NCBI RefSeq assembly: GCF_014280035.1 | Contig: NZ_CP047957.1 | Span: 1,426,001-1,490,000 of the forward strand | Reading direction: 5' to 3' | DNA from: Synechococcus sp. A18-25c | GTDB lineage: Bacteria; Cyanobacteriota; Cyanobacteriia; PCC-6307; Cyanobiaceae | DNA length: 64,000 bases | Part shown: positions 25,629 through 33,384 of the stretch, one piece after another | Position numbering within the stretch: position 1 is the first letter of the stretch | Layout of the letters: each line of letters starts with the position of its first letter | Notes under the pieces: model-generated | Seen by the model: only the letters and a program-made list of their open reading frames with translations | Database searches by the model: none | Told to the model about the DNA's origin: nothing | Translations under genes and position numbers: made by a program

Positions 25629-25778
25629 ATGTCAGAAGAGAAGGAAAGTATCATTAAAAACACTTCTGATGAGGAATTAGAAAGCGTCAGCGGTGGAACT
25701 GAGGAGACATTCAGAAGTCGTCGCATCAGAGAAATAAAGGATAGGGAACCAAGACAAAGAATTTTGAGGAGGAGGTAG
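25629..25778 (+). CDS. Short-leader Nif11-derived peptide with Arg-rich core (copy 5)
   Basis: A 49-residue peptide: a 23-residue leader MSEEKESIIKN + TSDEELESVSGG, then a 26-residue core rich in Arg and Glu (RSRRIREIKDREPRQRIL). The helical Nif11 domain is gone and only the start word MSEE and the S/D-E-E-L-E-x3-GG cleavage box remain. The core shares the word RRIRE with the next gene. No Cys, so no lanthionine. Start 25629 rather than 25557 because it keeps the family start and promoter spacing. The stop lies 2 bases before the next ATG. Confidence 0.6.
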   Translation: MSEEKESIIKNTSDEELESVSGGTEETFRSRRIREIKDREPRQRILRRR

Positions 25779-25780
25779 AG

Positions 25781-25963
25781 ATGATGGAAGAGATCAAGAA
25801 CACCAAGGACGACATTTTTGATGAAGAACTGGAAAACTCGACTGGCGGAAGCGGCGAGACAGATCGAGAGCGCCGTATCAGAGAACTTGCGAAGTGCAAT
25901 CGACCGATCCTTCCGAGGAGATTAAGAACTGACCGATCGATGCCGCCATTGCCGGGAGAATGA
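25781..25963 (+). CDS. Short-leader Nif11-derived peptide with Arg-rich core (copy 6)
   Basis: A 60-residue peptide: leader MMEEIKNTKDDIFDEELENSTGG, core of 37 residues starting SGETDRERRIRELAKCNRP and ending MPPLPGE. It has one Cys. The ribosome site GGAGGAGG lies inside the last codons of copy 5, only a few bases before this start, so the two are translationally coupled. The second Met (25784) may be the actual start. The RRIRE word in the core is shared with copy 5, unlike the hypervariable cores of genes 1-3. Confidence 0.55.
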   Translation: MMEEIKNTKDDIFDEELENSTGGSGETDRERRIRELAKCNRPILPRRLRTDRSMPPLPGE

Positions 25964-25993
25964 GAACTGATTGAAGCCTCTAAGATCACCTAA

Positions 25994-26202
25994 GACGACG
26001 AACCAGAGCAGCTCAAGGAAGAGTTGACTGAAGAGGTGTTAGACAATGTTGATTTGTATCTGGTATTAGGGATGGTGGTGGTGAGTATGGTGCGACAGAA
26101 GGGGGTCCAAAGTGCCCAAGTGTTCAGGGGCGTTGCCTTGGCATGCGAAATAAGGCGCGAGTGGCTGTTTGGTGGCTCATCCCTCACCGTTTGAGTCGTT
26201 GA
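25994..26202 (+). pseudogene. Degraded, frameshifted Nif11-like precursor
   Basis: Right after an in-frame TAA the frame reads DDEPEQLKEELTEEVLDNVD, matching PEQLKEELSKEDLEG of gene 4. The match then moves to another frame reading VSGIRDGGGEYG and GGPKCPSVQGRC, so a frameshift lies near 26045-26065. There is no start codon. The core region keeps two Cys. A dead copy of a gene-4-type precursor. Confidence 0.55.
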
Positions 26203-26245
26203 AGCCGATCGTGACTATCAAAAGGCTGTAGCTCCACGCCCTCTC

Positions 26246-26473
26246 ATGTCAGAAGAGCAACTGAAAGCATTCTGGGAGGCCATTCAGTCAGACCCAACAC
26301 TTCAACAAAAACTTCAAGGCGTCACCGATCCCAACACCATTGTGGACATTGCCAAGGAGGCAGGCTTCACAATGTCTGCAGAAGAGATAGAGAAAGCCCA
26401 AGAAGAGATTTCGGATGAAGAGCTGAACTCATCAGCTGGAGGGCGCTCTGGGGTGGGGTGCGCCTGTACGTGA
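26246..26473 (+). CDS. Nif11/ProcA-like RiPP precursor peptide 7
   Basis: A 75-residue precursor with a complete leader: MSEEQLKAFWEAIQSDPTL, IVDIAKEAGFTMSAEEIEKA, ending SDEELNSSAGG. The core is 9 residues, RSGVGCACT, with two Cys, one Ser and one Thr. AGGCTGTAGCTCC and the start context match genes 1 and 3, but the -10 word is altered (TGACTATCA). Closest leader in the window is gene 2 at 24264. Confidence 0.85.
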   Translation: MSEEQLKAFWEAIQSDPTLQQKLQGVTDPNTIVDIAKEAGFTMSAEEIEKAQEEISDEELNSSAGGRSGVGCACT

Positions 26474-26638
26474 GCACCAAATACAGGGTGACCATTCTCC
26501 GCGCCAAGGGTTGGGCACCGAGTTCTCAGTCAGCCCAGGGTGAAGTGATATTGAATGAATTCTCGACTGCTGTCGCCCGCTAGGTCGCTGAACAGGGGTG
26601 ATATTCAGGCGATGAGAGGGCTTGGCATTGTGTCAGAG

Positions 26639-26681
26639 AGTGCTCCCGAAGCACCTGCTCTACCCAGCAGTTCCACACTCC
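26639..26681 (-). pseudogene. Partial tRNA-Pro copy (5' half)
   Basis: Read on the minus strand, 43 bases align without gaps to bases 2-44 of the tRNA-Pro at 19473-19546, with 34 identical by my count. D-arm core (GGGTAGA) and anticodon arm GTGC-TTCGGGA-GCAC are kept, with anticodon CGG instead of TGG. The T arm and 3' acceptor strand are absent. A broken tRNA at the edge of the Nif11 region. Confidence 0.6.
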
Positions 26682-26766
26682 AGCTTTGATCTTGTAGAGC
26701 TTCATGAGCTAGCGCGTAGTTGAGTTGGCTTTGAATGCCTAGTCTGGGACGAAAGGGTCGCTCTCG

Positions 26767-27144
26767 ATGGATTGGACGCCTGGTGCAGTTGCAGCTCTAC
26801 GTGAGTGTCACGACCTCCCCTTCATCAGGGCAGATTCAAACGGATTAGTCGTTGAATTCAATCATCGTTTTAAGGTGATTTATGGATGGGATGATGCGCT
26901 GATCGGTCAAACCATTGGATTAATCTTACCTCAGCAGTTCAGAGAGCTGCATCACGCTGGATTTGCGCGTTTCAAACTGACTGAGACTTCAGAAGTTGTT
27001 AATCATCCCTTGGAATTAGCAACAATATGCGCCAATGGCTCAGTCATTAAGAGTGAACATTTTATTGTTGCTGAAAAAGATGATCAAGATGGTTGGAGTT
27101 TTGCTGCAACCCTGAGGCCCTTGGAGGGCCCCTATGGCTGCTGA
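26767..27144 (+). CDS. Stand-alone PAS-domain protein
   Basis: A 125-residue protein consisting of one PAS domain: FIRADSNGLVVEFNHRFKVIYGW, then IGQTIGLILPQQFRELHHAGFARF and a final WSFAATLRPLEG. PAS domains sense small ligands, light or redox state. It ends inside the start of the kinase gene (11-base overlap), so the two are translationally coupled and the PAS protein probably provides the input, or part of it, for the kinase. No transmitter domain of its own. Confidence 0.82.
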   Translation: MDWTPGAVAALRECHDLPFIRADSNGLVVEFNHRFKVIYGWDDALIGQTIGLILPQQFRELHHAGFARFKLTETSEVVNHPLELATICANGSVIKSEHFIVAEKDDQDGWSFAATLRPLEGPYGC

Positions 27145-28336
27145 TCAACCCGATAACAAGAATCGCGAACCCAATGAACTTGTTGTGCAATTGCGCCAGT
27201 CTTTGGGCCTACTTCGCGTGGCCTTTGATGCTACTGAAGAAGCCATGCTCATTCTTGATGAGCATCACCATGTTCGCTGGGTAAATCGTGCTGCTGCTCA
27301 ATGTTTCGGCAACGGTCTAGCACTGAGGGTTATTGGAAAGCGATTCCAACAGGTCGCTACTTTTCGACATCCCGATCAACGAGATTTGCCCCAAGAAGAT
27401 TACCAACACCCGCTATCCCAAGCCAAGCTTGGTGACGGCCAGATGCTGCTGCTAATTCAACCTTTGCTAGTCAATGATTCATCTCTATCAACAGCTGTGC
27501 AGCGGATGGTGAGCTGGAAACCAATCACCGAGCTCAATGAGCCGTATCTTTTAATTGTGTTCCGTGACTTAGATCCGCTTGAGAAAGCATTGCAGCAACA
27601 GAGGTCCTTCATTAATAAACTCGCTCATGAGTTGCGCACTCCTCTAGCAATTATCAGTGGAAACTTGAAACGGCTTTCACGCTTCTCTAAGCTCGACGAT
27701 GCGATGCTCCGCCCTCTTGAGGATGTTCGCTCGGAAACGAAGAGAATGGTCGGCTTAGTCGACAAGCTTGTTGTTCTTTCTGAACTTGACACCGACCAAT
27801 TTGCATGGTCATTCGAACGCCACCCTTTCCAAGTTTTTATTGAGCTATGGCTTGATTCTCTCGATCAAGAAAAAAGAAGTTTGATTCAGCTATCAATATC
27901 AGAGCAATGCATGGCTCGTGAGGTTGAGCTTGATCATTCAGCTTTTGGCAGAGTGATGAATAACTTATTCGACAATAGTCAGCGTTTCACCAGCGGCACG
28001 AATCCATTTATGATTCATGGATCGTTTCATCACGACTGCATTGATCTGCTCGTGACTGATGGTGGCACCCTTGCAGTTGACGATTCTCGCCTTACAAATG
28101 TATTCGATCGATTCAGCAAACTTGAAGAAAACAGGAATCCCACTTTTGGGGAGGGGAGTGGCCTGGGGCTAGCTGTTGTGAAAGCACTTGTGGCGGGAAT
28201 GAACGGAACGGTTAAAGCCAGCCTGGAAAACAATCATGACTCTGAAAAGAGCCGCGGTATCAAAATCTCAATCATCTTCCCGAGCCCTAATGTAATAAAC
28301 GCTGATATTAGCTCCGACCTGGAAGATATTGATTGA
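27134..28336 (+). CDS. PAS-containing sensor histidine kinase
   Basis: A 400-residue kinase without membrane segments. Residues about 20-150 form a PAS-like domain (EEAMLILDEHHHVRWVNRAA). The phosphorylated His is His165 in AHELRTPLA. The ATPase part has an N box MNNLFDNSQRF and a G box GEGSGLGLAVVKALV; the usual DxGxG (G1) box reads VTDGGTLAV and is weak. It is cytoplasmic and probably paired with the PAS protein upstream and with the response regulator encoded convergently at its 3' end (29-base overlap). Confidence 0.88.
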   Translation: MAADQPDNKNREPNELVVQLRQSLGLLRVAFDATEEAMLILDEHHHVRWVNRAAAQCFGNGLALRVIGKRFQQVATFRHPDQRDLPQEDYQHPLSQAKLGDGQMLLLIQPLLVNDSSLSTAVQRMVSWKPITELNEPYLLIVFRDLDPLEKALQQQRSFINKLAHELRTPLAIISGNLKRLSRFSKLDDAMLRPLEDVRSETKRMVGLVDKLVVLSELDTDQFAWSFERHPFQVFIELWLDSLDQEKRSLIQLSISEQCMAREVELDHSAFGRVMNNLFDNSQRFTSGTNPFMIHGSFHHDCIDLLVTDGGTLAVDDSRLTNVFDRFSKLEENRNPTFGEGSGLGLAVVKALVAGMNGTVKASLENNHDSEKSRGIKISIIFPSPNVINADISSDLEDID

Positions 28337-28706
28337 GAAGGTCTGGCAATCGTTCAAAGAGATCTGGCTTCAAAATATATTCCGATGCACCATGGTTCAT
28401 CACTTCCTCGCGCTTGATCTCGTCACTCAAGGCTGTGACAACGAGGATGGGGACCCCGCACGATATGCCTTCAAGAGCTCTTAAACAACTCATGCCATCC
28501 ATGCCTGGCATCATCAAGTCAAGAAGAATCAGATCAATCTGATCCTGTTTGATTAGTTCGAGAAGCTCTTCTCCTGAAGTGCATGGAATCGGCAGCACAC
28601 CTTCATCGATGAGTTCTTCCTGAATCAGGGTTCGCAGGCGGTGGTCATCGTCAACGACAGCAACACGTGCTTGGCCGTCCATCAGCGAGGTGAGAGTTCC
28701 CTCCAT
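28308..28706 (-). CDS. Single-domain response regulator (receiver only)
   Basis: A 132-residue CheY-like receiver with all key residues: acidic pocket VVDDDH (19-21), phospho-acceptor Asp63 in LLDLMMPGMDG, Thr in VVTALS and Lys in LKPD. There is no output domain, so it acts by protein contact or in a phosphorelay. The gene runs against the histidine kinase and overlaps its 3' end. An alternative start is at 28682 (MDGQARVAVV). Confidence 0.88.
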   Translation of the reverse strand: MEGTLTSLMDGQARVAVVDDDHRLRTLIQEELIDEGVLPIPCTSGEELLELIKQDQIDLILLDLMMPGMDGMSCLRALEGISCGVPILVVTALSDEIKREEVMNHGASEYILKPDLFERLPDLLNQYLPGRS

Positions 28707-28728
28707 GATGGGCGAAGGACTAAAAGAA

Positions 28729-28800
28729 TGGGTCGCCTGAGATTCGAACTCAGGACCAATCGGTTAAAAGCCGAGTGCTCTACCGCTGAGCTAGCGACCC
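28729..28800 (-). tRNA. tRNA-Lys (anticodon UUU)
   Basis: Minus-strand cloverleaf: acceptor GGGTCGC/GCGACCC, D arm GCTC/GAGC, anticodon stem CTCGG/CCGAT with loop CTTTTAA (anticodon TTT), T arm CTGAG-TTCGAAT-CTCAG. Discriminator A; CCA not encoded. Confidence 0.96.
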
Positions 28801-29117
28801 TCCTGCACTATGGAACAACGTTCCACGTCAGGTCATGCCGTCAGGCACACCTGAAACGTATCACCCAGGCGAGCCCTCTTCCAAGTGAATCCTCACTGAA
28901 TGATTTGGCGCCGATGCTCGACACTCCCTTGGAAGGCCCTCCCGACGGTTTTCCTCGGCTTGCTGCTTGGGGTGACATCCAGCGAAATGAAAGTTTTTGA
29001 ACTGATTCAGCGTGTCGGGCATCACACTGTTCAATTCCAGTGATCATCGGGGATTGGTCCCGCAGGGTTGTCAGCCCTCCCTTGGATCCTCTTTTGCAGT
29101 CAAGGTCCGTCCTTCCC
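28801..29117. other. Gene-free stretch
   Basis: About 317 bases between tRNA-Lys and the gamma carbonic anhydrase gene. A 51-codon minus-strand frame starting MPDTLNQFKNFHFAG exists near 29015 but has no support. The tRNA-Lys promoter should lie just right of 28800. I see no other feature. Confidence 0.45.
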
Positions 29118-29651
29118 ATGACCGTTCCACCAGCGCGAGCCGGGTTTCTGACCGCAACACCGCGCATCGATCCCACGGCTTGGATAGCGGATTCCGCTGT
29201 TGTCATGGGCGACGTGCAGATGGCGGCAGGATCCAGCCTTTGGCCAACAGCAGTTGCCAGAGCAGACATGGCTCCTATCAAGATTGGTCCACGCAGCAAC
29301 GTGCAAGACGGGGCAGTACTGCATGGCGATCCTGGCCAACCTGTGCTGATTGGCTCTGATGTCACTGTTGGTCATCGTGCTGTGGTGCACGGATGCACGT
29401 TGCGAGACGGTTGCCTCGTGGGGATCGGCGCGGTTGTGCTGAATGGCGTCACGGTCGGGGAAGGATCCCTCGTTGCGGCTGGCGCTGTTGTGACCCGCGA
29501 TGTTCCTCCTCGTTCACTCGTTGCTGGGGTACCAGCAACAGTGAAAAGGGTTCTCACAGACCAAGACGTGAATCACCAGCGCGCCCATGCAGCGCACTAC
29601 GCCGAATTGGCTGAAGCTTGGTCAAAATTGCTGCAAAACCAAACGGTCTGA
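29118..29651 (+). CDS. Gamma carbonic anhydrase-like left-handed beta-helix protein
   Basis: A 177-residue hexapeptide-repeat protein (PTAWIADSAVVMGDVQ..., then IGPRSNVQDGAVLHGD and VTVGHRAVVHGC). The His residues in VLHGD, VGHR and VVHG are the zinc ligands of gamma carbonic anhydrases. A C-terminal helix (RAHAAHYAELAEAWSKLL) packs on the helix as in CamH/YrdA proteins. Likely a CO2/HCO3- enzyme or a related acyl-CoA-less homologue. The start at 29118 (MTVPPARAG) follows the family length; upstream in-frame sequence is unrelated. Confidence 0.85.
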   Translation: MTVPPARAGFLTATPRIDPTAWIADSAVVMGDVQMAAGSSLWPTAVARADMAPIKIGPRSNVQDGAVLHGDPGQPVLIGSDVTVGHRAVVHGCTLRDGCLVGIGAVVLNGVTVGEGSLVAAGAVVTRDVPPRSLVAGVPATVKRVLTDQDVNHQRAHAAHYAELAEAWSKLLQNQTV

Positions 29652-29711
29652 CCCTGACCGTCGTGAGCGGTGCTCGCAGTCTTTAAGATCACCCCACCAA
29701 CCCCACAAACC

Positions 29712-29834
29712 ATGGATCTTCGGCTCGTCCTCGTGGCATCCCCCATCCTTCTGGCACTGGGCTGGGCAGCCTTCAACATCAGCAGGGCTGCTGTGGGCCA
29801 GCTTCAAATGATGCTGAAGCGCAGCCGCGCCTGA
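29712..29834 (+). CDS. psbY: Photosystem II protein PsbY
   Basis: A 40-residue frame starting MDLRLVLVASPILLALGWAA and ending AVGQLQMMLKRSRA, with one transmembrane helix. The sequence matches PsbY, a small peripheral subunit of photosystem II next to cytochrome b559. It lies 60 bases behind the gamma carbonic anhydrase gene and 42 bases before trmFO. Confidence 0.93.
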   Translation: MDLRLVLVASPILLALGWAAFNISRAAVGQLQMMLKRSRA

Positions 29835-29876
29835 ATTCAGGTCTCTGTCTCGACCGATCGATAGGGTTGAGATTGA

Positions 29877-31268
29877 TTGTCATTGCTCGCTTTGGACGAA
29901 GCTTCCGTTGTTGTTATCGGTGCCGGTCTTGCTGGCACTGAAGCAGCGTGGCAAGTCGCACAATCTGGAGTGCGTGTTCGTCTTGTCGAGATGCGCCCAC
30001 TGAGGCGATCACCGGCACATCACAGCAGTGAATTTGCAGAGTTGGTCTGCAGCAATAGCTTCGGGGCCTTAAGCAGCGATCGAGCCGCTGGCTTGCTTCA
30101 GGAGGAGTTACGACGCCTGGGGTCTCTAGTCATCACGACTGCTGACGCACACGCTGTTCCAGCTGGAGGCGCTTTGGCTGTAGACCGCGGGCGTTACAGC
30201 GCTGCCCTCACCTTGGCTCTCGAGCAGCACCCGCTTGTGACCGTCGAAAGGCGTGAACAGATGACTTTGCCGGAGTCGGATCAGATCACGGTGCTGGCTA
30301 CTGGACCGCTCACGAGTGAAACCCTTGCCGAAGACCTGCGTGCCTTCACAGGTCGTGATGACTGTCATTTCTTCGATGCAGCCAGCCCAATCGTTGATGG
30401 TGAAACCATTGACATGGAAAGGGCATTCCGCGCCAGTCGATACGACAAAGGCGATGCGGACTACATCAATTGCCCGATGAATGAGGCTGAGTATCACGCG
30501 TTCCGTGATGCACTGCTTGCTGCTGAGCAAGCTGAACTGAAGGATTTCGAGAAGGACAACGCCACGTTCTTCGAGGGATGCTTACCGATCGAAGAACTCG
30601 CCCGACGCGGTGAGGACACGATGCGGTACGGACCGCTCAAACCGATTGGCTTGTGGGATCCACGCTGGGGTGACGTCAATGATCGTGATGTTCGGCGAGC
30701 CAAGCGTGCCTACGCCGTCGTTCAGTTACGGCAGGAAGACAAGGACGGTCGTCTTTGGAACCTTGTGGGTTTTCAGACGAATCTCAAGTGGGGAGAGCAG
30801 AAGCGTGTGCTCCGCATGATTCCAGGCCTTGAACAGGCAGAGTTTGTTCGCTTTGGAGTGATGCATCGCAACACGTTTCTGGAAGCTCCAGAACTGCTGC
30901 AGCCAACGCTTCAGTTCAGGCGTCGAGAACGTCTGCTTGCTGCCGGACAGATCACAGGCACCGAGGGGTACGCCGCAGCTGTTGCTGGTGGCTGGCTGGC
31001 TGGCACCAATGCTGCGCGGCTGGCCAAGGGTCAAGCAACCATCGACCTTCCACCGACCTGCATGATTGGCGCATTGACCCATTTCATTAGCGAAGCACCA
31101 TCTGGCAAGTTTCAACCAATGCCTCCAAATTTCGGCCTCCTACCCGCGTTGCCGGAACGCATTCGCGATAAGAGGCGTCGCTATGGGGCTTATCGGGATA
31201 GAGCGCTGCAGGATCTTCAGTTAGCCGCGGACCAGCACAATTCCGCTCTTGTCGCCTGTCCGGTTTGA
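29877..31268 (+). CDS. trmFO: Methylenetetrahydrofolate-tRNA-(uracil-5-)-methyltransferase TrmFO
   Basis: A 463-residue FAD-dependent enzyme that makes ribothymidine at position 54 of tRNA. N-terminal FAD motif [18 protein letters not shown], then [49 protein letters not shown] and [19 protein letters not shown], all classic TrmFO blocks. The start is a TTG at 29877, since no ATG or GTG gives the conserved N-terminus. Complete in length. Confidence 0.95.
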   Translation: MSLLALDEASVVVIGAGLAGTEAAWQVAQSGVRVRLVEMRPLRRSPAHHSSEFAELVCSNSFGALSSDRAAGLLQEELRRLGSLVITTADAHAVPAGGALAVDRGRYSAALTLALEQHPLVTVERREQMTLPESDQITVLATGPLTSETLAEDLRAFTGRDDCHFFDAASPIVDGETIDMERAFRASRYDKGDADYINCPMNEAEYHAFRDALLAAEQAELKDFEKDNATFFEGCLPIEELARRGEDTMRYGPLKPIGLWDPRWGDVNDRDVRRAKRAYAVVQLRQEDKDGRLWNLVGFQTNLKWGEQKRVLRMIPGLEQAEFVRFGVMHRNTFLEAPELLQPTLQFRRRERLLAAGQITGTEGYAAAVAGGWLAGTNAARLAKGQATIDLPPTCMIGALTHFISEAPSGKFQPMPPNFGLLPALPERIRDKRRRYGAYRDRALQDLQLAADQHNSALVACPV

Positions 31269-31383
31269 GGATCGTTGGATTGAGCGTCGCTCTCTCCAGA
31301 TCGGCGTTCTTGTCAGTGCACTGATTCACTCCTTGTGCTGGTGGTATTGCGAGAGCCTCTTCGAGGATTCACCTCGGCCCTGA
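31249..31383 (+). CDS. Possible small hydrophobic protein
   Basis: A 44-codon frame from a TTG inside the end of trmFO: polar start [16 protein letters not shown], a hydrophobic stretch [17 protein letters not shown], then an acidic end. It has the layout of a one-helix membrane peptide, but the start is weak and I do not recognise it. Confidence 0.25.
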   Translation: MSPVRFEDRWIERRSLQIGVLVSALIHSLCWWYCESLFEDSPRP

Positions 31384-31487
31384 GTCAGGCTGCAGGCGCA
31401 TCAGCGGAAGAAGAGATCCTGACGGCAACACCGCCCATCACAGCTGCTGGGGCCTCCTAGGGTTTGAAGCTCAGATAGAGCTGACGC

Positions 31488-33038
31488 GTGACCGTGAGTG
31501 CGAACCCTGAATGGGATGTGATCGTGATCGGGTCCGGAATTGGAGGACTGGTCACCGCCTCCCAATTGGCCGCCAAAGGGGCCAAGACGCTGGTTCTCGA
31601 GCGCTATCTGATCCCTGGAGGTTCCGGAGGCAGCTTCAAGCGCGATGGCTTCACGTTTGATGTCGGCGCTTCAATGATCTTTGGCTTCGGCGAGCATGGC
31701 CACACCAACCTGCTTACGCGCGCGCTTGCGGATGTGGGGCAGTCGTGTGAAACCATTCCTGATCCTGTGCAACTGGAATACCACTTGCCCAATGGGCTCA
31801 CCATGGCTGTGGATCGGGATTACGACGGCTTTATCGCCCGCATGAGCGATCAATTTCCTCATGAAGCCGTTGGCATTCGAGCTTTCTACAACACCTGCTG
31901 GCAGGTCTTCCGCTGTTTGGATGCCATGCCTTTGCTGTCACTAGAAGATCCGGCTTATCTCGCCAAAGTGTTCTTCAAAGCTCCGCTCGCCTGCCTCGGC
32001 CTGGCGCGATGGTTGCCATTCAATGTTGGCGATGTGGCACGCAAACACATCCGTGATCAGGAGCTGCTGCGCTTGATCGATATGGAGTGTTTCTGTTGGT
32101 CTGTGATGCCGGCTGATCGAACGCCGATGATCAATGCCGGCATGGTCTTCTCAGATCGCCACGCCGGTGGAATCAATTATCCAAAGGGCGGTGTCGGCAA
32201 AATCGCTGAGAAGTTGGTTGCAGGGCTGGAAGCTCACGGCGGATCAATTCGCTACGGATCCCGTGTCACTGACGTACTCGTGGAGAACGGAAGGGCTGTT
32301 GGTGTACGGCTCGCCGACGGAGACACCATCCAGGCAAAGCGCATCGTTAGCAATGCCACCCGCTGGGACACCTTTGCCGGAGAAGGCTCTCCCCAACGCA
32401 CCCTGGTCAACCGCGAACACACCCCCAAAGCTGAATCCACTTGGCGCAAGCGCTACCAACCATCGAGCTCGTTTCTTTCACTCCATCTGGGTGTACGTGC
32501 CGATGTCATTCCTGACGGGTTCCACTGTCACCACTTGCTGCTTGAGGACTGGGACAATCTTGAAGCTGAGCAGGGGGTGATCTTCGTGTCGATTCCGACG
32601 TTGCTCGATCCTTCGCTTGCACCTGACGGCCGGCACATCGTTCACACCTTCACGATGAGTGACATCCAGCCATGGTCAAAGTTGTCACCGAGGGACTACA
32701 AGCGCAAAAAAGAACAGGATGCTGCGCGTTTGGTCAAACGCCTTGAAGCCATCCTTCCGGGTCTTGGAGACGCGATTGAGCTCCAGGAAATTGGGACACC
32801 ACGCACACACCGCCGTTTCCTTGGCCGGATGGGTGGAACCTATGGACCGATCCCGGCTTCGCAATTGCCCGGACTACTGCCCATGCCATTCAATCGAACT
32901 GGTTTAAGCGGTTTGTATTGCGTTGGTGACTCTTGTTTCCCCGGTCAAGGCCTCAATGCTGTTGCCTTCAGTGGTTATGCATGCAGCCACCGGATTGGAG
33001 CTGATCTCGGCCTCAACGCCTGGGCGCTTCCGGCCTAA
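31488..33038 (+). CDS. crtH: Prolycopene (carotenoid) isomerase CrtH/CrtISO
   Basis: A 516-residue FAD protein that turns poly-cis lycopene into all-trans lycopene. FAD motif VIVIGSGIGGLVTASQLAAKG, then the CrtISO block RYLIPGGSGGSFKRDGFTFD and FDVGASMIFGFGEHG, and the C-terminal GLYCVGDSCFPGQGLNAVAFSG. These separate it from CrtP/CrtQ desaturases. Start is GTG at 31488. Apparently transcribed alone, with two small genes following. Confidence 0.93.
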   Translation: MTVSANPEWDVIVIGSGIGGLVTASQLAAKGAKTLVLERYLIPGGSGGSFKRDGFTFDVGASMIFGFGEHGHTNLLTRALADVGQSCETIPDPVQLEYHLPNGLTMAVDRDYDGFIARMSDQFPHEAVGIRAFYNTCWQVFRCLDAMPLLSLEDPAYLAKVFFKAPLACLGLARWLPFNVGDVARKHIRDQELLRLIDMECFCWSVMPADRTPMINAGMVFSDRHAGGINYPKGGVGKIAEKLVAGLEAHGGSIRYGSRVTDVLVENGRAVGVRLADGDTIQAKRIVSNATRWDTFAGEGSPQRTLVNREHTPKAESTWRKRYQPSSSFLSLHLGVRADVIPDGFHCHHLLLEDWDNLEAEQGVIFVSIPTLLDPSLAPDGRHIVHTFTMSDIQPWSKLSPRDYKRKKEQDAARLVKRLEAILPGLGDAIELQEIGTPRTHRRFLGRMGGTYGPIPASQLPGLLPMPFNRTGLSGLYCVGDSCFPGQGLNAVAFSGYACSHRIGADLGLNAWALPA

Positions 33039-33096
33039 GCGGACATCGCATCCTGGCAACTGGTCTGTTTAAGGTTTCGACGTCAGATTGAACGTG

Positions 33097-33381
33097 ATGG
33101 CTTCGGCACCGCAACCCAGTTCTGCTGATCTAGCCCGCTACCTGGAAAGTCGTGGCGAGCTGAGCAAGCCCTGGATGCTACAGATGCTCCGCCTCACCAA
33201 GCTCAAAGAGTCACGCGATCAGATGCCACCGGAGCAATACCTTCGAGCTTTGCAGGAAGCGCATGCCGATCTGATGCGTCTCGGTGAATTTTGGAAAGGT
33301 CGAGAAGCCGAAGTTTTCAATGGCGACTACCGGCCGAATGAGGTGATCGAGCCTCAACCAGGCTCCCCGGAGGATCGCTAA
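33097..33381 (+). CDS. Small conserved hypothetical protein
   Basis: A 94-residue helical, charged protein starting MASAPQPSSADLARYLESRG with LSKPWMLQMLRLTKLKESRD in the middle and an Asn/Pro/Glu-rich end (YRPNEVIEPQPGSPED). I recall such a short protein next to crtH in marine Synechococcus genomes but know no function. A TTG at 33088 could add three residues. The next gene starts 3 bases after the stop. Confidence 0.7.
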   Translation: MASAPQPSSADLARYLESRGELSKPWMLQMLRLTKLKESRDQMPPEQYLRALQEAHADLMRLGEFWKGREAEVFNGDYRPNEVIEPQPGSPEDR

Positions 33382-33384
33382 TCC

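Noticed and set aside
28841-29365. 174-codon frame on the minus strand
   Set aside because: It runs antisense through the gamma carbonic anhydrase gene, which has clear family motifs; the frame itself has no recognisable features.
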